A DNA stretch of 64,000 nucleotides from Megasphaera lornae. GTDB lineage: Bacteria; Bacillota; Negativicutes; Veillonellales; Megasphaeraceae. The stretch is taken from contig NZ_AFIJ01000008.1 in assembly GCF_000214495.1 (NCBI RefSeq), positions 1 to 64,000 on the forward strand, in the 5' to 3' direction. Within the stretch, counting starts at the first letter, position 1. The number at the start of each line of letters is the position of its first letter. The position numbers and the translations under genes were made by a program. Under the pieces are notes generated by a model. The model saw only the letters and a list, made by a program, of their open reading frames with translations, ran no database searches and was not told where the DNA came from. Below, in pieces: positions 32,942 through 41,600 of the stretch.

Positions 32942-33358
32942 ATGATATTTTCTATTGATCCGGGATCGGAAAAAACAGGGATTGCCGTTATCAGACAGGA
33001 CGGCACGTTGGTTGAAAAACATATTATTCCTACTGCCGCATTGCTTTCCGTTTTGCAAGATAAAACACAACAATACACGATCGCGCATATTGTGATGGGA
33101 GACGGTACTAATCATAAACCGTTACAGGTGCAGGTGGAACAATGGCTGCAGAGCAACAGGGTACCCATTGACTTTTCCTTGGTTAATGAAAAATTTACGA
33201 CTGTAGAAGGGCGGCGCTTGTATTTTCAATATACGCCGTTACGCGGATGGCGACGATTTATTCCGCGGGCGTGGCAATATCCGCCGGAGCCGGTAGACGA
33301 TTTTGTGGCTTGGATTATAGGTAAACGCTATTTGGAGGCCAAAGGAGGCGACGTATGA
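32942..33358 (+). CDS. RuvC/YqgF-type RNase H-fold protein
   Basis: The 138-residue protein begins with FSIDPGSEKTGIAV, a first acidic motif of RuvC/YqgF resolvase-type RNase H folds, then IVMGDGTNH, LVNEKFTTVEGR (the E in the third strand) and EPVDDFVAWIIG with the final aspartates. It is likely a nuclease or resolvase-like enzyme, but a specific substrate cannot be assigned. It is not the standard RuvX, which has a different spacing. It ends in an ATGATG overlap with the YitT gene. Confidence 0.75.
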   Translation: MIFSIDPGSEKTGIAVIRQDGTLVEKHIIPTAALLSVLQDKTQQYTIAHIVMGDGTNHKPLQVQVEQWLQSNRVPIDFSLVNEKFTTVEGRRLYFQYTPLRGWRRFIPRAWQYPPEPVDDFVAWIIGKRYLEAKGGDV

Positions 33359-34215
33359 TGAGATATATTCCGCGTGCGTTGGGACTCGCCCTGGGCTCTT
33401 TGATTTATACGTTGGGGTTGGATGTGTTTTTAGTACCCAATCATGTTATTGACGGCGGCGTGGTGGGCATTTCTCTTATGGCCGCGCAGGTGAGCGGCTG
33501 GAGTTTCAGTATTTTTATTGTCTTGTTGAACATTCCTTTTTTTATTGTGGGCTACAGAAAAATAGGCGCCGTTTTTACATTGTTGTCACTTTTTTCCGTG
33601 GTGAGTTTGTCCTTTTGGAATAAAATCGTGCATTGGGCACATTTAACCCCGGTTACATACGATCCGTTTTTATCCACTATTTACGGCGGAATTATTATCG
33701 GCTTGGGAGTCGGTTTGATTATTCGCTGGGGCGGGTCTTTGGACGGTACGGAAATTATGGCGATTATTGTCGATAAGAAAACGCCGTTTTCTGTAGGGGA
33801 AATTATTATGTTCTTTAATTTATTTATTTTGGGAACGGCCGGATTCGTTTTCAGTTGGGACAGCGCTATGTATTCGTTAGTCGCATATTTTATTGCCTAC
33901 AAAATGATTGACGTAGTGACGAACGGGCTGGAGGAAATGAAAGGCGTACTTATTGTTACATCTCACCATGATCAAGTGGCGCATTACCTGTTGCATCACA
34001 TGGGACGTGCCGTCACGCTGCTGCATGGTGAAGGGGCATATAAAAAGGAAACCACGAAAGTACTGTATTGCGTGGTTTCCCGTTTGGAAATGATGAAAAT
34101 TAAAGAGGCCGTATATCAAGTGGATGCACAGGCTTTTGTATCTATTTTCGATATCAGTGAGGCGCACGGAGGACTTTTTAAGCGCCACCATTCGGTACCC
34201 GAGAGTAAGCCGTAA
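33355..34215 (+). CDS. YitT-family membrane protein (DUF161/DUF2179)
   Basis: The 286-residue protein has five to six membrane helices in the first 195 residues, with GLDVFLVPNHVIDGGVVGIS and GWGGSLDGTEIMAIIV-type motifs of the YitT family, and a C-terminal cytoplasmic DUF2179 domain (KGVLIVTSHHDQVAHYLL onwards). Transport is suspected for the family, but the substrate is unknown. Confidence 0.92.
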   Translation: MMRYIPRALGLALGSLIYTLGLDVFLVPNHVIDGGVVGISLMAAQVSGWSFSIFIVLLNIPFFIVGYRKIGAVFTLLSLFSVVSLSFWNKIVHWAHLTPVTYDPFLSTIYGGIIIGLGVGLIIRWGGSLDGTEIMAIIVDKKTPFSVGEIIMFFNLFILGTAGFVFSWDSAMYSLVAYFIAYKMIDVVTNGLEEMKGVLIVTSHHDQVAHYLLHHMGRAVTLLHGEGAYKKETTKVLYCVVSRLEMMKIKEAVYQVDAQAFVSIFDISEAHGGLFKRHHSVPESKP

Positions 34216-34247
34216 GAGAAAATTTTGGCAGACTGCCGGCGGGGTGA

Positions 34248-34275
34248 TTGACAGAATGCGGATATTTGCTATTAT
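34248..34275 (+). promoter_or_regulatory. Promoter of the PC4-like gene
   Basis: Perfect TTGACA (34248-34253), 16-bp spacer, TATTAT (34270-34275). Confidence 0.6.
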
Positions 34276-34331
34276 ATAAAATAATGTATAAAACTATAAC
34301 AAGACAAAGTTTGTAAAGCGGGAGGAATAAG

Positions 34332-34568
34332 ATGGCACAGAAGCAGCTGAATTTTAACATTGAAGATGTATGCGGTACATTATCGGAGAACAAAGACGGG
34401 TGGCGTAAGGAATTAACGTATATCAGTTGGAATAAGCGCGCCCCGAAGTTTGATTTGCGTTCATGGGAACCGGAATATCAAGCCATGACAAAAGGGATTA
34501 CGCTGACCAAAGAGGAAGCGATCGCCTTGCGGGACTTATTGGATTCTTTGGACTTTGACAAGTATTGA
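34332..34568 (+). CDS. YdbC/PC4-like ssDNA-binding protein
   Basis: The 78-residue protein shows the PC4-like pattern KELTYISWNKRAPKFDLRSW and a C-terminal helix LTKEEAIALRDLLDSL. Bacterial YdbC proteins of this type form dimers that bind single-stranded nucleic acid. A good ribosome binding site (GGGAGGAATAAG) and own promoter support expression. Its biological role is unknown; it is monocistronic. Confidence 0.8.
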   Translation: MAQKQLNFNIEDVCGTLSENKDGWRKELTYISWNKRAPKFDLRSWEPEYQAMTKGITLTKEEAIALRDLLDSLDFDKY

Positions 34569-34637
34569 GATACGGGAAAAAGTATGCCTGCAGACACCGG
34601 GAAAAGCGGCCGCGGCGGGCATGCTTTTTCTGTTTGC

Positions 34638-34666
34638 TTGCAAAATCGGGAAAATCATTATATAAT
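34638..34666 (+). promoter_or_regulatory. Promoter of the fapR-fab operon
   Basis: TTGCAA (34638-34643), 17-bp spacer, perfect TATAAT (34661-34666). The FapR-like operator follows 3 bp later. Confidence 0.7.
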
Positions 34667-34669
34667 CTC

Positions 34670-34684
34670 TAGTTGTATGTACTA
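34670..34684 (+). promoter_or_regulatory. Putative FapR operator
   Basis: TAGTTGTATGTACTA matches the dyad core TAGTACC-T-GGTACTA known for Bacillus FapR at 10 of 15 positions, including the outer TAGT and GTACTA blocks. It covers the probable transcription start, where bound FapR would block initiation until malonyl-CoA releases it. Confidence 0.55.
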
Positions 34685-34715
34685 TTAATACTTGGTCATA
34701 AATAAAGGTGATGAA

Positions 34716-35258
34716 ATGGTTCGTATTGCGAGAGAAAAACGACATGCGTTATTGCAACAGCGAATTGCGGAAAATCCGTTTATCAATGATGAAGAGTTGG
34801 CGGAAGCGTTTTCCGTAAGCGTGGCGACGATTCGTTTGGATCGGATGGCTCTGGGAATCCCGGAAATGCGGATTCGTATCAAGAAGCGGGCACAGGCGGT
34901 ACAAACGAAACCGCGTGCGGAAGCATTGGTCGGCGAGCTCGTGGAGTGTACGGTAGGAAAAACCGCCATTTCAATTATGACGGCAACGGAAGATATGGTA
35001 GATGAAGCGCATATTGTCCGTTCTCAATTTTTGTATGCACAAGCGAACTCGTTAGCCCGAAAAGTATTGGATATGCCGGTAGTGATTACGGCAATCGCCA
35101 ATATTAAGTACAAGCAGCCGGTTACGGCAGGGGATAAGTTGGTGGCTATGGCGGAAGTCATTCGCCGGCGTGATTCAAAGCATTATATTTGGGTCAAAAT
35201 CCGAAAAAACGGCAAAGAAGTTTTTCGGACTAAATTTATTATTGAATCATTAGAATAA
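34716..35258 (+). CDS. fapR: Fatty acid biosynthesis repressor FapR
   Basis: The 180-residue regulator has an N-terminal HTH of the DeoR-like type (FINDEELAEAFSVSVATIRLDR, residues 22-43), a linker helix and a C-terminal hot-dog domain that binds malonyl-CoA. GIPEMRIRIKKRA is the typical FapR linker. ATG 34716 follows AAAGGTG; a TTG at 34692 is upstream of it. As first gene of the fab operon it should control itself and the operon by the operator at 34670. Confidence 0.95.
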   Translation: MVRIAREKRHALLQQRIAENPFINDEELAEAFSVSVATIRLDRMALGIPEMRIRIKKRAQAVQTKPRAEALVGELVECTVGKTAISIMTATEDMVDEAHIVRSQFLYAQANSLARKVLDMPVVITAIANIKYKQPVTAGDKLVAMAEVIRRRDSKHYIWVKIRKNGKEVFRTKFIIESLE

Positions 35259-35273
35259 TTGGAGTTGCTTTAA

Positions 35274-36302
35274 ATGAAAATTGCTGTAGATGCCATGGGT
35301 GGTGACTATGCACCGGAAGAAACTGTATTAGGTGCGATTGAAGCCGTGCACGCATATTCATTGGATGTTGTGCTGGTAGGAGAAGAAATAAAAATACGTC
35401 GGTTATTGGAAAAACACGGCGCGGCGGAGAATATACATATAGCTGTTGTTCATGCCGGTCAGGTAATTGAAATGCATGAACATCCGGCACAGGCCATTCG
35501 CAAGAAAAAAGATGCGTCGATCCTGGTAGCTACGCGGTTGGTAAAGGAAGGAAAATGTGATGCCGTAGTGGCTCCGGGAAGCACGGGGGCCGCTGTCAGC
35601 GCCGCATTATTGGGGTTGGGACGGATTAAGGGGATTGAACGCCCTTGTATTGCGACCCCTATTCCGTCCAAAAAAGGCATTACGGTTCTTTTGGATTCGG
35701 GGGCCAATGCCAACAGCAAACCGAAACATCTGATTGAAGGCGCTATTATGGGCTCTCATTATGCCAAATATATTTTGGGCATAAATAAGCCGCAAGTGGG
35801 ATTACTTAATATAGGGGAAGAAGCATCTAAGGGAAATGAGTTGTGTCAGGCCACGTACCCTGTATTGGAGCAATTGAAAACCATTTCGTTTTTCGGTAAT
35901 GTCGAAGGGCGTGACATTCCGGAAGGTACGGTGGATGTGGTGGTTTGTGACGGGTTTGTAGGAAATGTCATTTTAAAATTCGGAGAAGGAATGGCTTTAT
36001 TCATTATTAAATTAGTGAAAGAAGCGATTAAAAATAGCGGTTTTATTGCAAAACTCGGGGCCTTGGCCGTATATCCGGCTTTAAAGACCTTAAAAAAACG
36101 CTTGGACTTCACAGAGTACGGCGGTGCCCCGTTATTAGGTGTAAATGGCAGCTTTATCATTTGTCACGGCAGTTCAAAGGCAAAGGCGATTAAAAATGCA
36201 ATTCGCGTTGCGGATGAATTGGTGGTACAGGATGTAGTCGGCCATATTCGCAAAAGTATCGAGGAGGAACAAGTTGAACAATACGATGGTGAAGAAGTCT
36301 AA
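35274..36302 (+). CDS. plsX: Phosphate acyltransferase PlsX
   Basis: The 342-residue enzyme makes acyl-phosphate from acyl-ACP for phospholipid synthesis. The opening AVDAMGGDYAPE and the central APGSTGAAVSAALLGLGRI and GLLNIGEEASKG motifs identify it. It is followed by fabH with a 29-bp overlap. The fapR-plsX-fab order is the standard Firmicute arrangement. Confidence 0.97.
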   Translation: MKIAVDAMGGDYAPEETVLGAIEAVHAYSLDVVLVGEEIKIRRLLEKHGAAENIHIAVVHAGQVIEMHEHPAQAIRKKKDASILVATRLVKEGKCDAVVAPGSTGAAVSAALLGLGRIKGIERPCIATPIPSKKGITVLLDSGANANSKPKHLIEGAIMGSHYAKYILGINKPQVGLLNIGEEASKGNELCQATYPVLEQLKTISFFGNVEGRDIPEGTVDVVVCDGFVGNVILKFGEGMALFIIKLVKEAIKNSGFIAKLGALAVYPALKTLKKRLDFTEYGGAPLLGVNGSFIICHGSSKAKAIKNAIRVADELVVQDVVGHIRKSIEEEQVEQYDGEEV

Positions 36303-37287
36303 TTACGCGGGTATTTTAGGGACCGGACATTATGTTCCGGAAAAGACGGTAACAAATGCGGATTTAGAAAAGATTGTAGATACTTCCGATGCGTGGATTC
36401 AATCTCGTACGGGAATTTGTAAACGTCATTTCGCAGAAACGGGTATGAATACCTCGGATATGTGTACCATCGCCGCTCGGCAAGCGTTGGAAATGGCCGG
36501 CATTACTGCGACAGATATAGATATGATTATTGTTTGTACGTTGACGCCGGATACTACCATTCCGTCAACGGCATGTATTGTGCAAAAAAATTTGGGCGCC
36601 GAGCACGCCGCAGTTTTTGACTTATATGCGGCCTGCTCGGGATTTGCCTACGGTGCCGTCACGGCGGCGCAATATATTGAAACGGGTATGTTTACCCATG
36701 TGTTGGTTATAGGCGCCGAAGTATTGAGTCGTTTTTTGGATTTTTCCGATCGCAATACGTGTGTGTTATTCGGAGACGGTGCCGGCGCGGCGGTGTTGGG
36801 ACCGGTAGAAGCGGGATTCGGCATTTTAGGTACGGACATGGGCGCGGACGGTCGGGGCGGAGAGCATTTGAATATTCCCGCCAGCGGGGTTGCCGTTTTA
36901 CCGACTGAAGAAGCCAGAAAACAAGGGTTGACTTATATTAAAATGAATGGCAAGGAAGTTTATAAATTTGCCGTGAAAGTTATGGGCCAGACGGCGGTGA
37001 ATGCGTTGGAGCGAGCCGGCATTGCGCCTGAAAATGTGGATTTAATGGTCCCCCATCAAGCGAATATACGCATTATTCAATCGGCGGCAAAGCGGTTGCA
37101 ACTGCCGATGGAAAAAGTATTCGTCAATATTGATAAATATGCCAATACTTCCGGCGCTTCCATTCCGATTGCGCTGGATGAAGCGCAGCGGCAAGGGCGA
37201 ATAAAGTATGGTGATAATGTGGTTTTGGCGGGATTCGGTGCCGGTTTAACATGGGCGGCTTTAGCCATGAAATGGGCAATACGTTGA
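36274..37287 (+). CDS. fabH: 3-oxoacyl-ACP synthase III
   Basis: The 337-residue condensing enzyme starts fatty acid elongation from acetyl- or branched acyl-CoA. The Cys-His-Asn triad is C121 (YAACSGFAYG), H261 (VPHQANIRI) and N291 (NTSGASIP). TTG 36274 is chosen because GAGGAGG lies 6 bp upstream; the ATG at 36286 is 18 bp away. The gene overlaps the plsX end. Confidence 0.96.
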   Translation: MNNTMVKKSNYAGILGTGHYVPEKTVTNADLEKIVDTSDAWIQSRTGICKRHFAETGMNTSDMCTIAARQALEMAGITATDIDMIIVCTLTPDTTIPSTACIVQKNLGAEHAAVFDLYAACSGFAYGAVTAAQYIETGMFTHVLVIGAEVLSRFLDFSDRNTCVLFGDGAGAAVLGPVEAGFGILGTDMGADGRGGEHLNIPASGVAVLPTEEARKQGLTYIKMNGKEVYKFAVKVMGQTAVNALERAGIAPENVDLMVPHQANIRIIQSAAKRLQLPMEKVFVNIDKYANTSGASIPIALDEAQRQGRIKYGDNVVLAGFGAGLTWAALAMKWAIR

Positions 37288-37304
37288 AATTGAGGTGAAA
37301 ATCA

Positions 37305-38246
37305 ATGAAAAAAGCTTTTGTTTTTCCCGGACAAGGGGCACAAAAGGTAGGGATGGTAAAGGATTTATATGATTCATACAGTATTGTTAGAGAAGTATTT
37401 GAGGAAGCTGATGATACGTTGGGCTTTTCGCTGACCTCCTTATGTTTTGAAGGGCCGGACGAAGAACTGATGAAAACCTGTAATACACAGCCCGCGATTT
37501 TAACTGCCAGTACGGCATGTTTTCGGGTATTGCGTGCGGAAGGGATTATGCCGGATATTGTCGCCGGTCATAGTTTAGGAGAATATTCCGCTTTGGTGGC
37601 GGCAGGATCGCTGTCCTTCGCCGATGCCGTTCGAACCGTTCGGGCACGGGGGCAGTTTATGCAAGAGGCGGTACCTTTAGGAGAAGGAGCGATGGCCGCC
37701 GTGTTGGGATTGGAAGGCGATAAAATCAAAGAAATTTGTGCCGCCGTTTCCGCACAAGGCGGCGTAGTGGAAGCGGTGAATTTTAATTGCCCCGGGCAAA
37801 TTGTTATTGCCGGTACGGCAAAAGCGGTAGAAATCGCTATTACCGAATTAAAGGCGGCCGGCGCGAAAAGAGCGGTTCTGCTGCATGTAAGCGCCCCTTT
37901 CCACAGTTCTTTAATGGCTCCGGCGGCACATCGGCTGGCGGAAGTGTTGGCGCAGATTACTATTCAACCCGCCGCTATTCCGGTGGTGGCTAATGTAAAC
38001 GGTAAAATGGAAACGGACGCGGCTGTGATTAAGGATGCGTTGATAAAACAAGCTGCCAGTCCGGTACTTTGGGTAGATTGCACAAAAACGATACAGCAAT
38101 TCGGGGCGTCCGTATTTGTAGAGGTCGGACCGGGAAAAACGTTGTGCGGGTTTAATCGAAAGATTGATCGGTCTATTCATAGTGAAAATGTGGAAGACAT
38201 TGCGTCATTGCAAAAAACAGCGGCGTTTTTTCAGGGAGGAAACTGA
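37305..38246 (+). CDS. fabD: Malonyl-CoA:ACP transacylase
   Basis: The 313-residue enzyme loads malonyl groups on ACP. FPGQGAQ at the N-terminus, GHSLGEYSAL with nucleophile S90, and the late His in SAPFHSSLM are all present. It is followed after 1 bp by fabG. Confidence 0.96.
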   Translation: MKKAFVFPGQGAQKVGMVKDLYDSYSIVREVFEEADDTLGFSLTSLCFEGPDEELMKTCNTQPAILTASTACFRVLRAEGIMPDIVAGHSLGEYSALVAAGSLSFADAVRTVRARGQFMQEAVPLGEGAMAAVLGLEGDKIKEICAAVSAQGGVVEAVNFNCPGQIVIAGTAKAVEIAITELKAAGAKRAVLLHVSAPFHSSLMAPAAHRLAEVLAQITIQPAAIPVVANVNGKMETDAAVIKDALIKQAASPVLWVDCTKTIQQFGASVFVEVGPGKTLCGFNRKIDRSIHSENVEDIASLQKTAAFFQGGN

Positions 38247-38247
38247 T

Positions 38248-38991
38248 ATGCAATTAACGGGTAAAACAGCTATTGTTACGGGCGGATCCCGCGGTATCGG
38301 GCGCGCTATTGCCGAGCAATTGGCACAGGCGGGAGCGAATGTCGCCATTATTTATGCCGGGCGGACGGAAGCGGCGGAAGAAACGTTGCGACTGGTTCAA
38401 GCGGCGGGCAGTAAAGGTAAGATTATTCAATGTGATGTGTCGCAAGAAGCGGCGGTGGCTGCTATGGTCAAAGAAGTAAAAGACGACTTCGGTTCTGTGG
38501 ATATTTTAGTAAATAATGCCGGGATTACGCGTGATACGCTGCTTATGCGCATGAAAACGGAAGATTGGCAGGCCGTATTGGATACGAATTTAACAGGTGC
38601 TTTTTATTGCACCAGAAATGCGGTCAAGTGGATGATGAAACAACGAAGCGGCGCGATTGTCAATATTACCTCCATTGTGGGACAGATCGGCAATGCGGGG
38701 CAGGCCAATTATGCGGCGGCTAAAGCCGGGATGATCGGGTTTACCAAAGCCGTTGCCAAAGAATTTGCTGCGCGTCGCATTCGGGTCAATGCGGTAGCTC
38801 CGGGATTTATTGAAACGGATATGACCGCGGTCTTAAGTGAGGATGCGAAAAAAGGTATTTTGGCTTCCATTCCGTTGGGATACATGGCCCGGCCGGAAGA
38901 AGTGGCAAAAGCGGTGGTCTTTTTAGCATCGGATGAAGCGCAATATATAACCGGACAAGTGTTAAATGTAGACGGCGGCATGATTATGTAA
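38248..38991 (+). CDS. fabG: 3-oxoacyl-ACP reductase
   Basis: The 247-residue NADPH-dependent SDR enzyme has GGSRGIGRA (cofactor), NNAG, and catalytic S142, Y155 and K159 (YAAAK). ATG 38248 follows AGGGAGGAAACTG; the longer frame overlapping fabD is rejected. The operon context makes FabG more likely than another SDR. Confidence 0.96.
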   Translation: MQLTGKTAIVTGGSRGIGRAIAEQLAQAGANVAIIYAGRTEAAEETLRLVQAAGSKGKIIQCDVSQEAAVAAMVKEVKDDFGSVDILVNNAGITRDTLLMRMKTEDWQAVLDTNLTGAFYCTRNAVKWMMKQRSGAIVNITSIVGQIGNAGQANYAAAKAGMIGFTKAVAKEFAARRIRVNAVAPGFIETDMTAVLSEDAKKGILASIPLGYMARPEEVAKAVVFLASDEAQYITGQVLNVDGGMIM

Positions 38992-39035
38992 TATAATACA
39001 ATGGCATATTCCAATGAAAGGGGGTGAAGTTGATA

Positions 39036-39335
39036 ATGAGTGAAGAAAGTACTTTTGAAAAAGTAAAAAGCATCGTTGTTGAACAGTTGGGTGTCGACGA
39101 AAAGGAAGTTAAACTCGACGCTGCTTTTATTGACGATTTGGGCGCCGACTCCTTGGATATCGTGGAATTGATCATGGCTTTTGAAGAAGAATTCAATGTT
39201 GAAATTCCCGACGATGTGGCGGAAAAAATCAAAACTGTACAGGATACGGTGGATTACATCGAAAAGGAAAAAAAGCGTAAGAACGCAATAAGAACCGGAG
39301 GGGAACCGGGGCGGTCTCCCCTTGCGGTATCTTGA
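39036..39335 (+). CDS. acpP: Acyl carrier protein, with an abnormal C-terminal extension
   Basis: The product carries 4'-phosphopantetheine on S39 in [12 protein letters not shown], the universal ACP motif. ATG 39036 follows AAAGGGGGTG. As given, the frame is 99 codons, about 20 more than normal: after [10 protein letters not shown] it runs through an A7 tract (39268-39274) into a basic tail and through a G/C-rich hairpin (39299-39322). With one more A the frame would end at a TAA at 39278-39280, giving a normal 81-residue ACP. I take the extension to be a frameshift artefact or slippage product. Confidence 0.9.
   Translation: MSEESTFEKVKSIVVEQLGVDEKEVKLDAAFIDDLGADSLDIVELIMAFEEEFNVEIPDDVAEKIKTVQDTVDYIEKEKKRKNAIRTGGEPGRSPLAVS
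39268..39274 (+). other. A7 tract at the acpP frame break
   Basis: Seven A residues where eight would restore a standard-length ACP (stop TAA at 39278). One of three such one-base deficits in this window. Confidence 0.6.
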
Positions 39336-39347
39336 TAGGAGGACAAC

Positions 39348-40310
39348 ATGGTGAAGCTGCCGGAACTTAAAATAGGTAAGCTCATAGCGAAAGTGCCGAT
39401 TATTCAAGGCGGTATGGCCATCCGTTTATCTACGGCCCGTTTGGCGGCAGCCGTGGCAAATGAAGGCGGAATCGGCTTGATTGCGGCTTCAGGAATGCCG
39501 TTTGAAGAATTGCGACATGAAATTCGGCTGGCCCGAAAATTAACTCCGAACGGCGGTATTGTTGGCATTAATGTGATGGTTGCAGCGCGACAATTTAAAG
39601 AATTGGTTGCCGTTGCTATTGAAGAAGGCATTGATCTGGTTGTTGCCGGAGCAGGTTTTTCAAGAGATATGTTCTCTTGGGGGAAGGAAAGCGGAACTCC
39701 CATTGTACCGATTGTTTCTTCGGCAAAACTGGCTAAAATATCCCAAACCCTGGGTGCAGCGGCGATTATTGTGGAAGGCGCCGAGGCAGGCGGGCATCTG
39801 GGAACGAACCGATCCAGTCGGGAGATTGTACCGGAAGTACGAGCGGCTGTGAAATTGCCGGTTATCGGCGCAGGCGGAGTACTGTACGGACGCGATATTA
39901 TGGAGATGCTCAAGTTGGGAGCCGACGGCGTACAAATGGGGAGCCGATTTGCTGCCAGCGTGGAGTCCAATGGATCGGAAGAATTAAAAAAAGTATACCT
40001 TCGGGCAAATAAACCGGAGGATTTTGTCTTGGTACACAGCCCGGTCGGATTGCCGGGACAGGCGATACGGACGCCGTTTTCGGAACGGATTATGTTGGAT
40101 GATGCACCGAAACCGAAGCAATGCGATGTATGTCTTAAAAAGTGCAGTCATAAGTACTGTATTATCCGGGCTTTGTCGCGGGCACAACAGGGCGATGTGG
40201 AAACCGGATTGGTGTTTTCCGGCAAGCGGATGCGTGAAATACATGACATTTTGCCGGTAAAAGAAATATTTGCCAATCTGAAACGCGAAGTGGCGGCAAT
40301 CCCCGAATAA
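39348..40310 (+). CDS. fabK: FabK-like enoyl-ACP reductase / nitronate monooxygenase family
   Basis: The 320-residue FMN TIM-barrel protein has PIIQGGMAIRLS, VAGAGFSRDMF, GAEAGGHLG with the catalytic His, and GAGGVLYGRDI with GADGVQMGSRF. No fabI, fabL or fabV is seen and the operon lacks another enoyl reductase, so FabK function is the natural inference. However, the C-terminal part carries a Cys cluster (CDVCLKKCSHKYC) that is absent from the pneumococcal FabK as I remember it and recalls clostridial NMO-like proteins. The substrate is therefore less certain than the fold. Confidence 0.75.
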   Translation: MVKLPELKIGKLIAKVPIIQGGMAIRLSTARLAAAVANEGGIGLIAASGMPFEELRHEIRLARKLTPNGGIVGINVMVAARQFKELVAVAIEEGIDLVVAGAGFSRDMFSWGKESGTPIVPIVSSAKLAKISQTLGAAAIIVEGAEAGGHLGTNRSSREIVPEVRAAVKLPVIGAGGVLYGRDIMEMLKLGADGVQMGSRFAASVESNGSEELKKVYLRANKPEDFVLVHSPVGLPGQAIRTPFSERIMLDDAPKPKQCDVCLKKCSHKYCIIRALSRAQQGDVETGLVFSGKRMREIHDILPVKEIFANLKREVAAIPE

Positions 40311-40336
40311 AAAATAGTGATAATGAGGTGAAGAGA

Positions 40337-41593
40337 TTGGAAAAACGAGTAGTAATTACAGGCCTGGGTGTTATTTCTCCTGTAGGCATCGGCGTGGAAA
40401 CCTTTTGGCAATCCTTGTTGGCCGGAAAAAACGGTATTGGACCGATTACTCATTTTGATGCCGAAGAATATACGGCGAGAATTGCCGGAGAAGTCAAAGA
40501 TTTCCAGCCCACAGATTACGGTATTGATAAAAAAGAAGCTCGGCATATGGATTTGTCGACGCAATATGCAGTGGCGGCGGCAAAAATGGCGTTAGATGAT
40601 TCCCGATTGGATTTGGATGCGGAAGATCGGGATCGTATCGGTACGGTTGTGGGCACCGGGATCGGCGGGATTGAAACCTTGCACAACTTGTATAAGGGCT
40701 TATTTGACAAGGGACCGTCGCGGGTGAATCCGTTTGTTGTTCCGAAAATGATCGGCAATATGGCTTCGGGACAAGTGTCTATTTCTTTCGGTTTGCGAGG
40801 CCATTGTATCAGTGTGGTTACGGCTTGTGCTACGGGAACCAACTCTATCGGGGAAGCGTTTCGGATGATTCAGCGCGGAGAATTGTTTGCGGCGGTTGCG
40901 GGCGGTACGGAAGCGGCCGTTTCTCCCGCATCGGTTGCGGGCTTTGCCTCTATGAAAGCGTTGAGTACGCGCAACGATGATCCGGCACATGCTTCTCGTC
41001 CCTTTGACAAAGATCGGAACGGCTTTGTTATGGGTGAAGGCGCCGGGATTGTTGTTTTGGAAGAATTGGAACATGCAAAACAGCGTGGCGCCCGTATTTA
41101 TTGCGAGTTGTCCGGATATGGCAGCAATGCGGACGCTTATCATATTACGGCGCCCGCACCGGACGGTCTGCAGCAATCCAAATGCATGGCTTCCGCATTA
41201 GCGGATGCCGGTATTGCGCCGGAAGCCGTCGATTATATTAATGCCCACGGAACATCGACGCATTTGAATGATTTGAATGAATCCAAAGCGGTAGTACGTG
41301 TTTTCGGAGACCATGCAAAAGAATTGCTGATAAGTTCGACGAAATCCATGACAGGACACTTGTTGGGCGCCGCCGGTGCCGTAGAAGCGATTGCGTGTGC
41401 CATGACCTTGGTCAGCGATAAGGTTCATCCGACGATTAACTTAGTGGAATCGGAAGAGGAATTAAAAGCGTTGGGCCTGAATTATGTGCCCGGAAAAGCA
41501 GTGGCCAAGAAAGTTCGCGTAGCCTTGTCCAATTCTTTCGGTTTTGGCGGACACAATGCCACCTTGGTGTTCAAAAAATATGCGGATGCCTAA
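40337..41593 (+). CDS. fabF: 3-oxoacyl-ACP synthase II
   Basis: The 418-residue elongating condensing enzyme has the Cys-His-His triad: C164 in TACATGTNS, His in NAHGTST and His in TKSMTGHLLGAAG. TTG 40337 is taken as the start because GAGGTG precedes it by 6 bp and the conserved N-terminus (KRVVITGLGVISP) begins there; the GTG at 40328 lies on the ribosome binding site. The end overlaps the 5' side of rnc. Confidence 0.96.
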   Translation: MEKRVVITGLGVISPVGIGVETFWQSLLAGKNGIGPITHFDAEEYTARIAGEVKDFQPTDYGIDKKEARHMDLSTQYAVAAAKMALDDSRLDLDAEDRDRIGTVVGTGIGGIETLHNLYKGLFDKGPSRVNPFVVPKMIGNMASGQVSISFGLRGHCISVVTACATGTNSIGEAFRMIQRGELFAAVAGGTEAAVSPASVAGFASMKALSTRNDDPAHASRPFDKDRNGFVMGEGAGIVVLEELEHAKQRGARIYCELSGYGSNADAYHITAPAPDGLQQSKCMASALADAGIAPEAVDYINAHGTSTHLNDLNESKAVVRVFGDHAKELLISSTKSMTGHLLGAAGAVEAIACAMTLVSDKVHPTINLVESEEELKALGLNYVPGKAVAKKVRVALSNSFGFGGHNATLVFKKYADA

Positions 41594-41600
41594 AGCGGGT

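Noticed and set aside
38709..39407. 232-codon minus-strand frame opposite fabG and acpP
   Set aside because: It is antisense to conserved fab genes, has no ribosome binding site and no recognisable domain.
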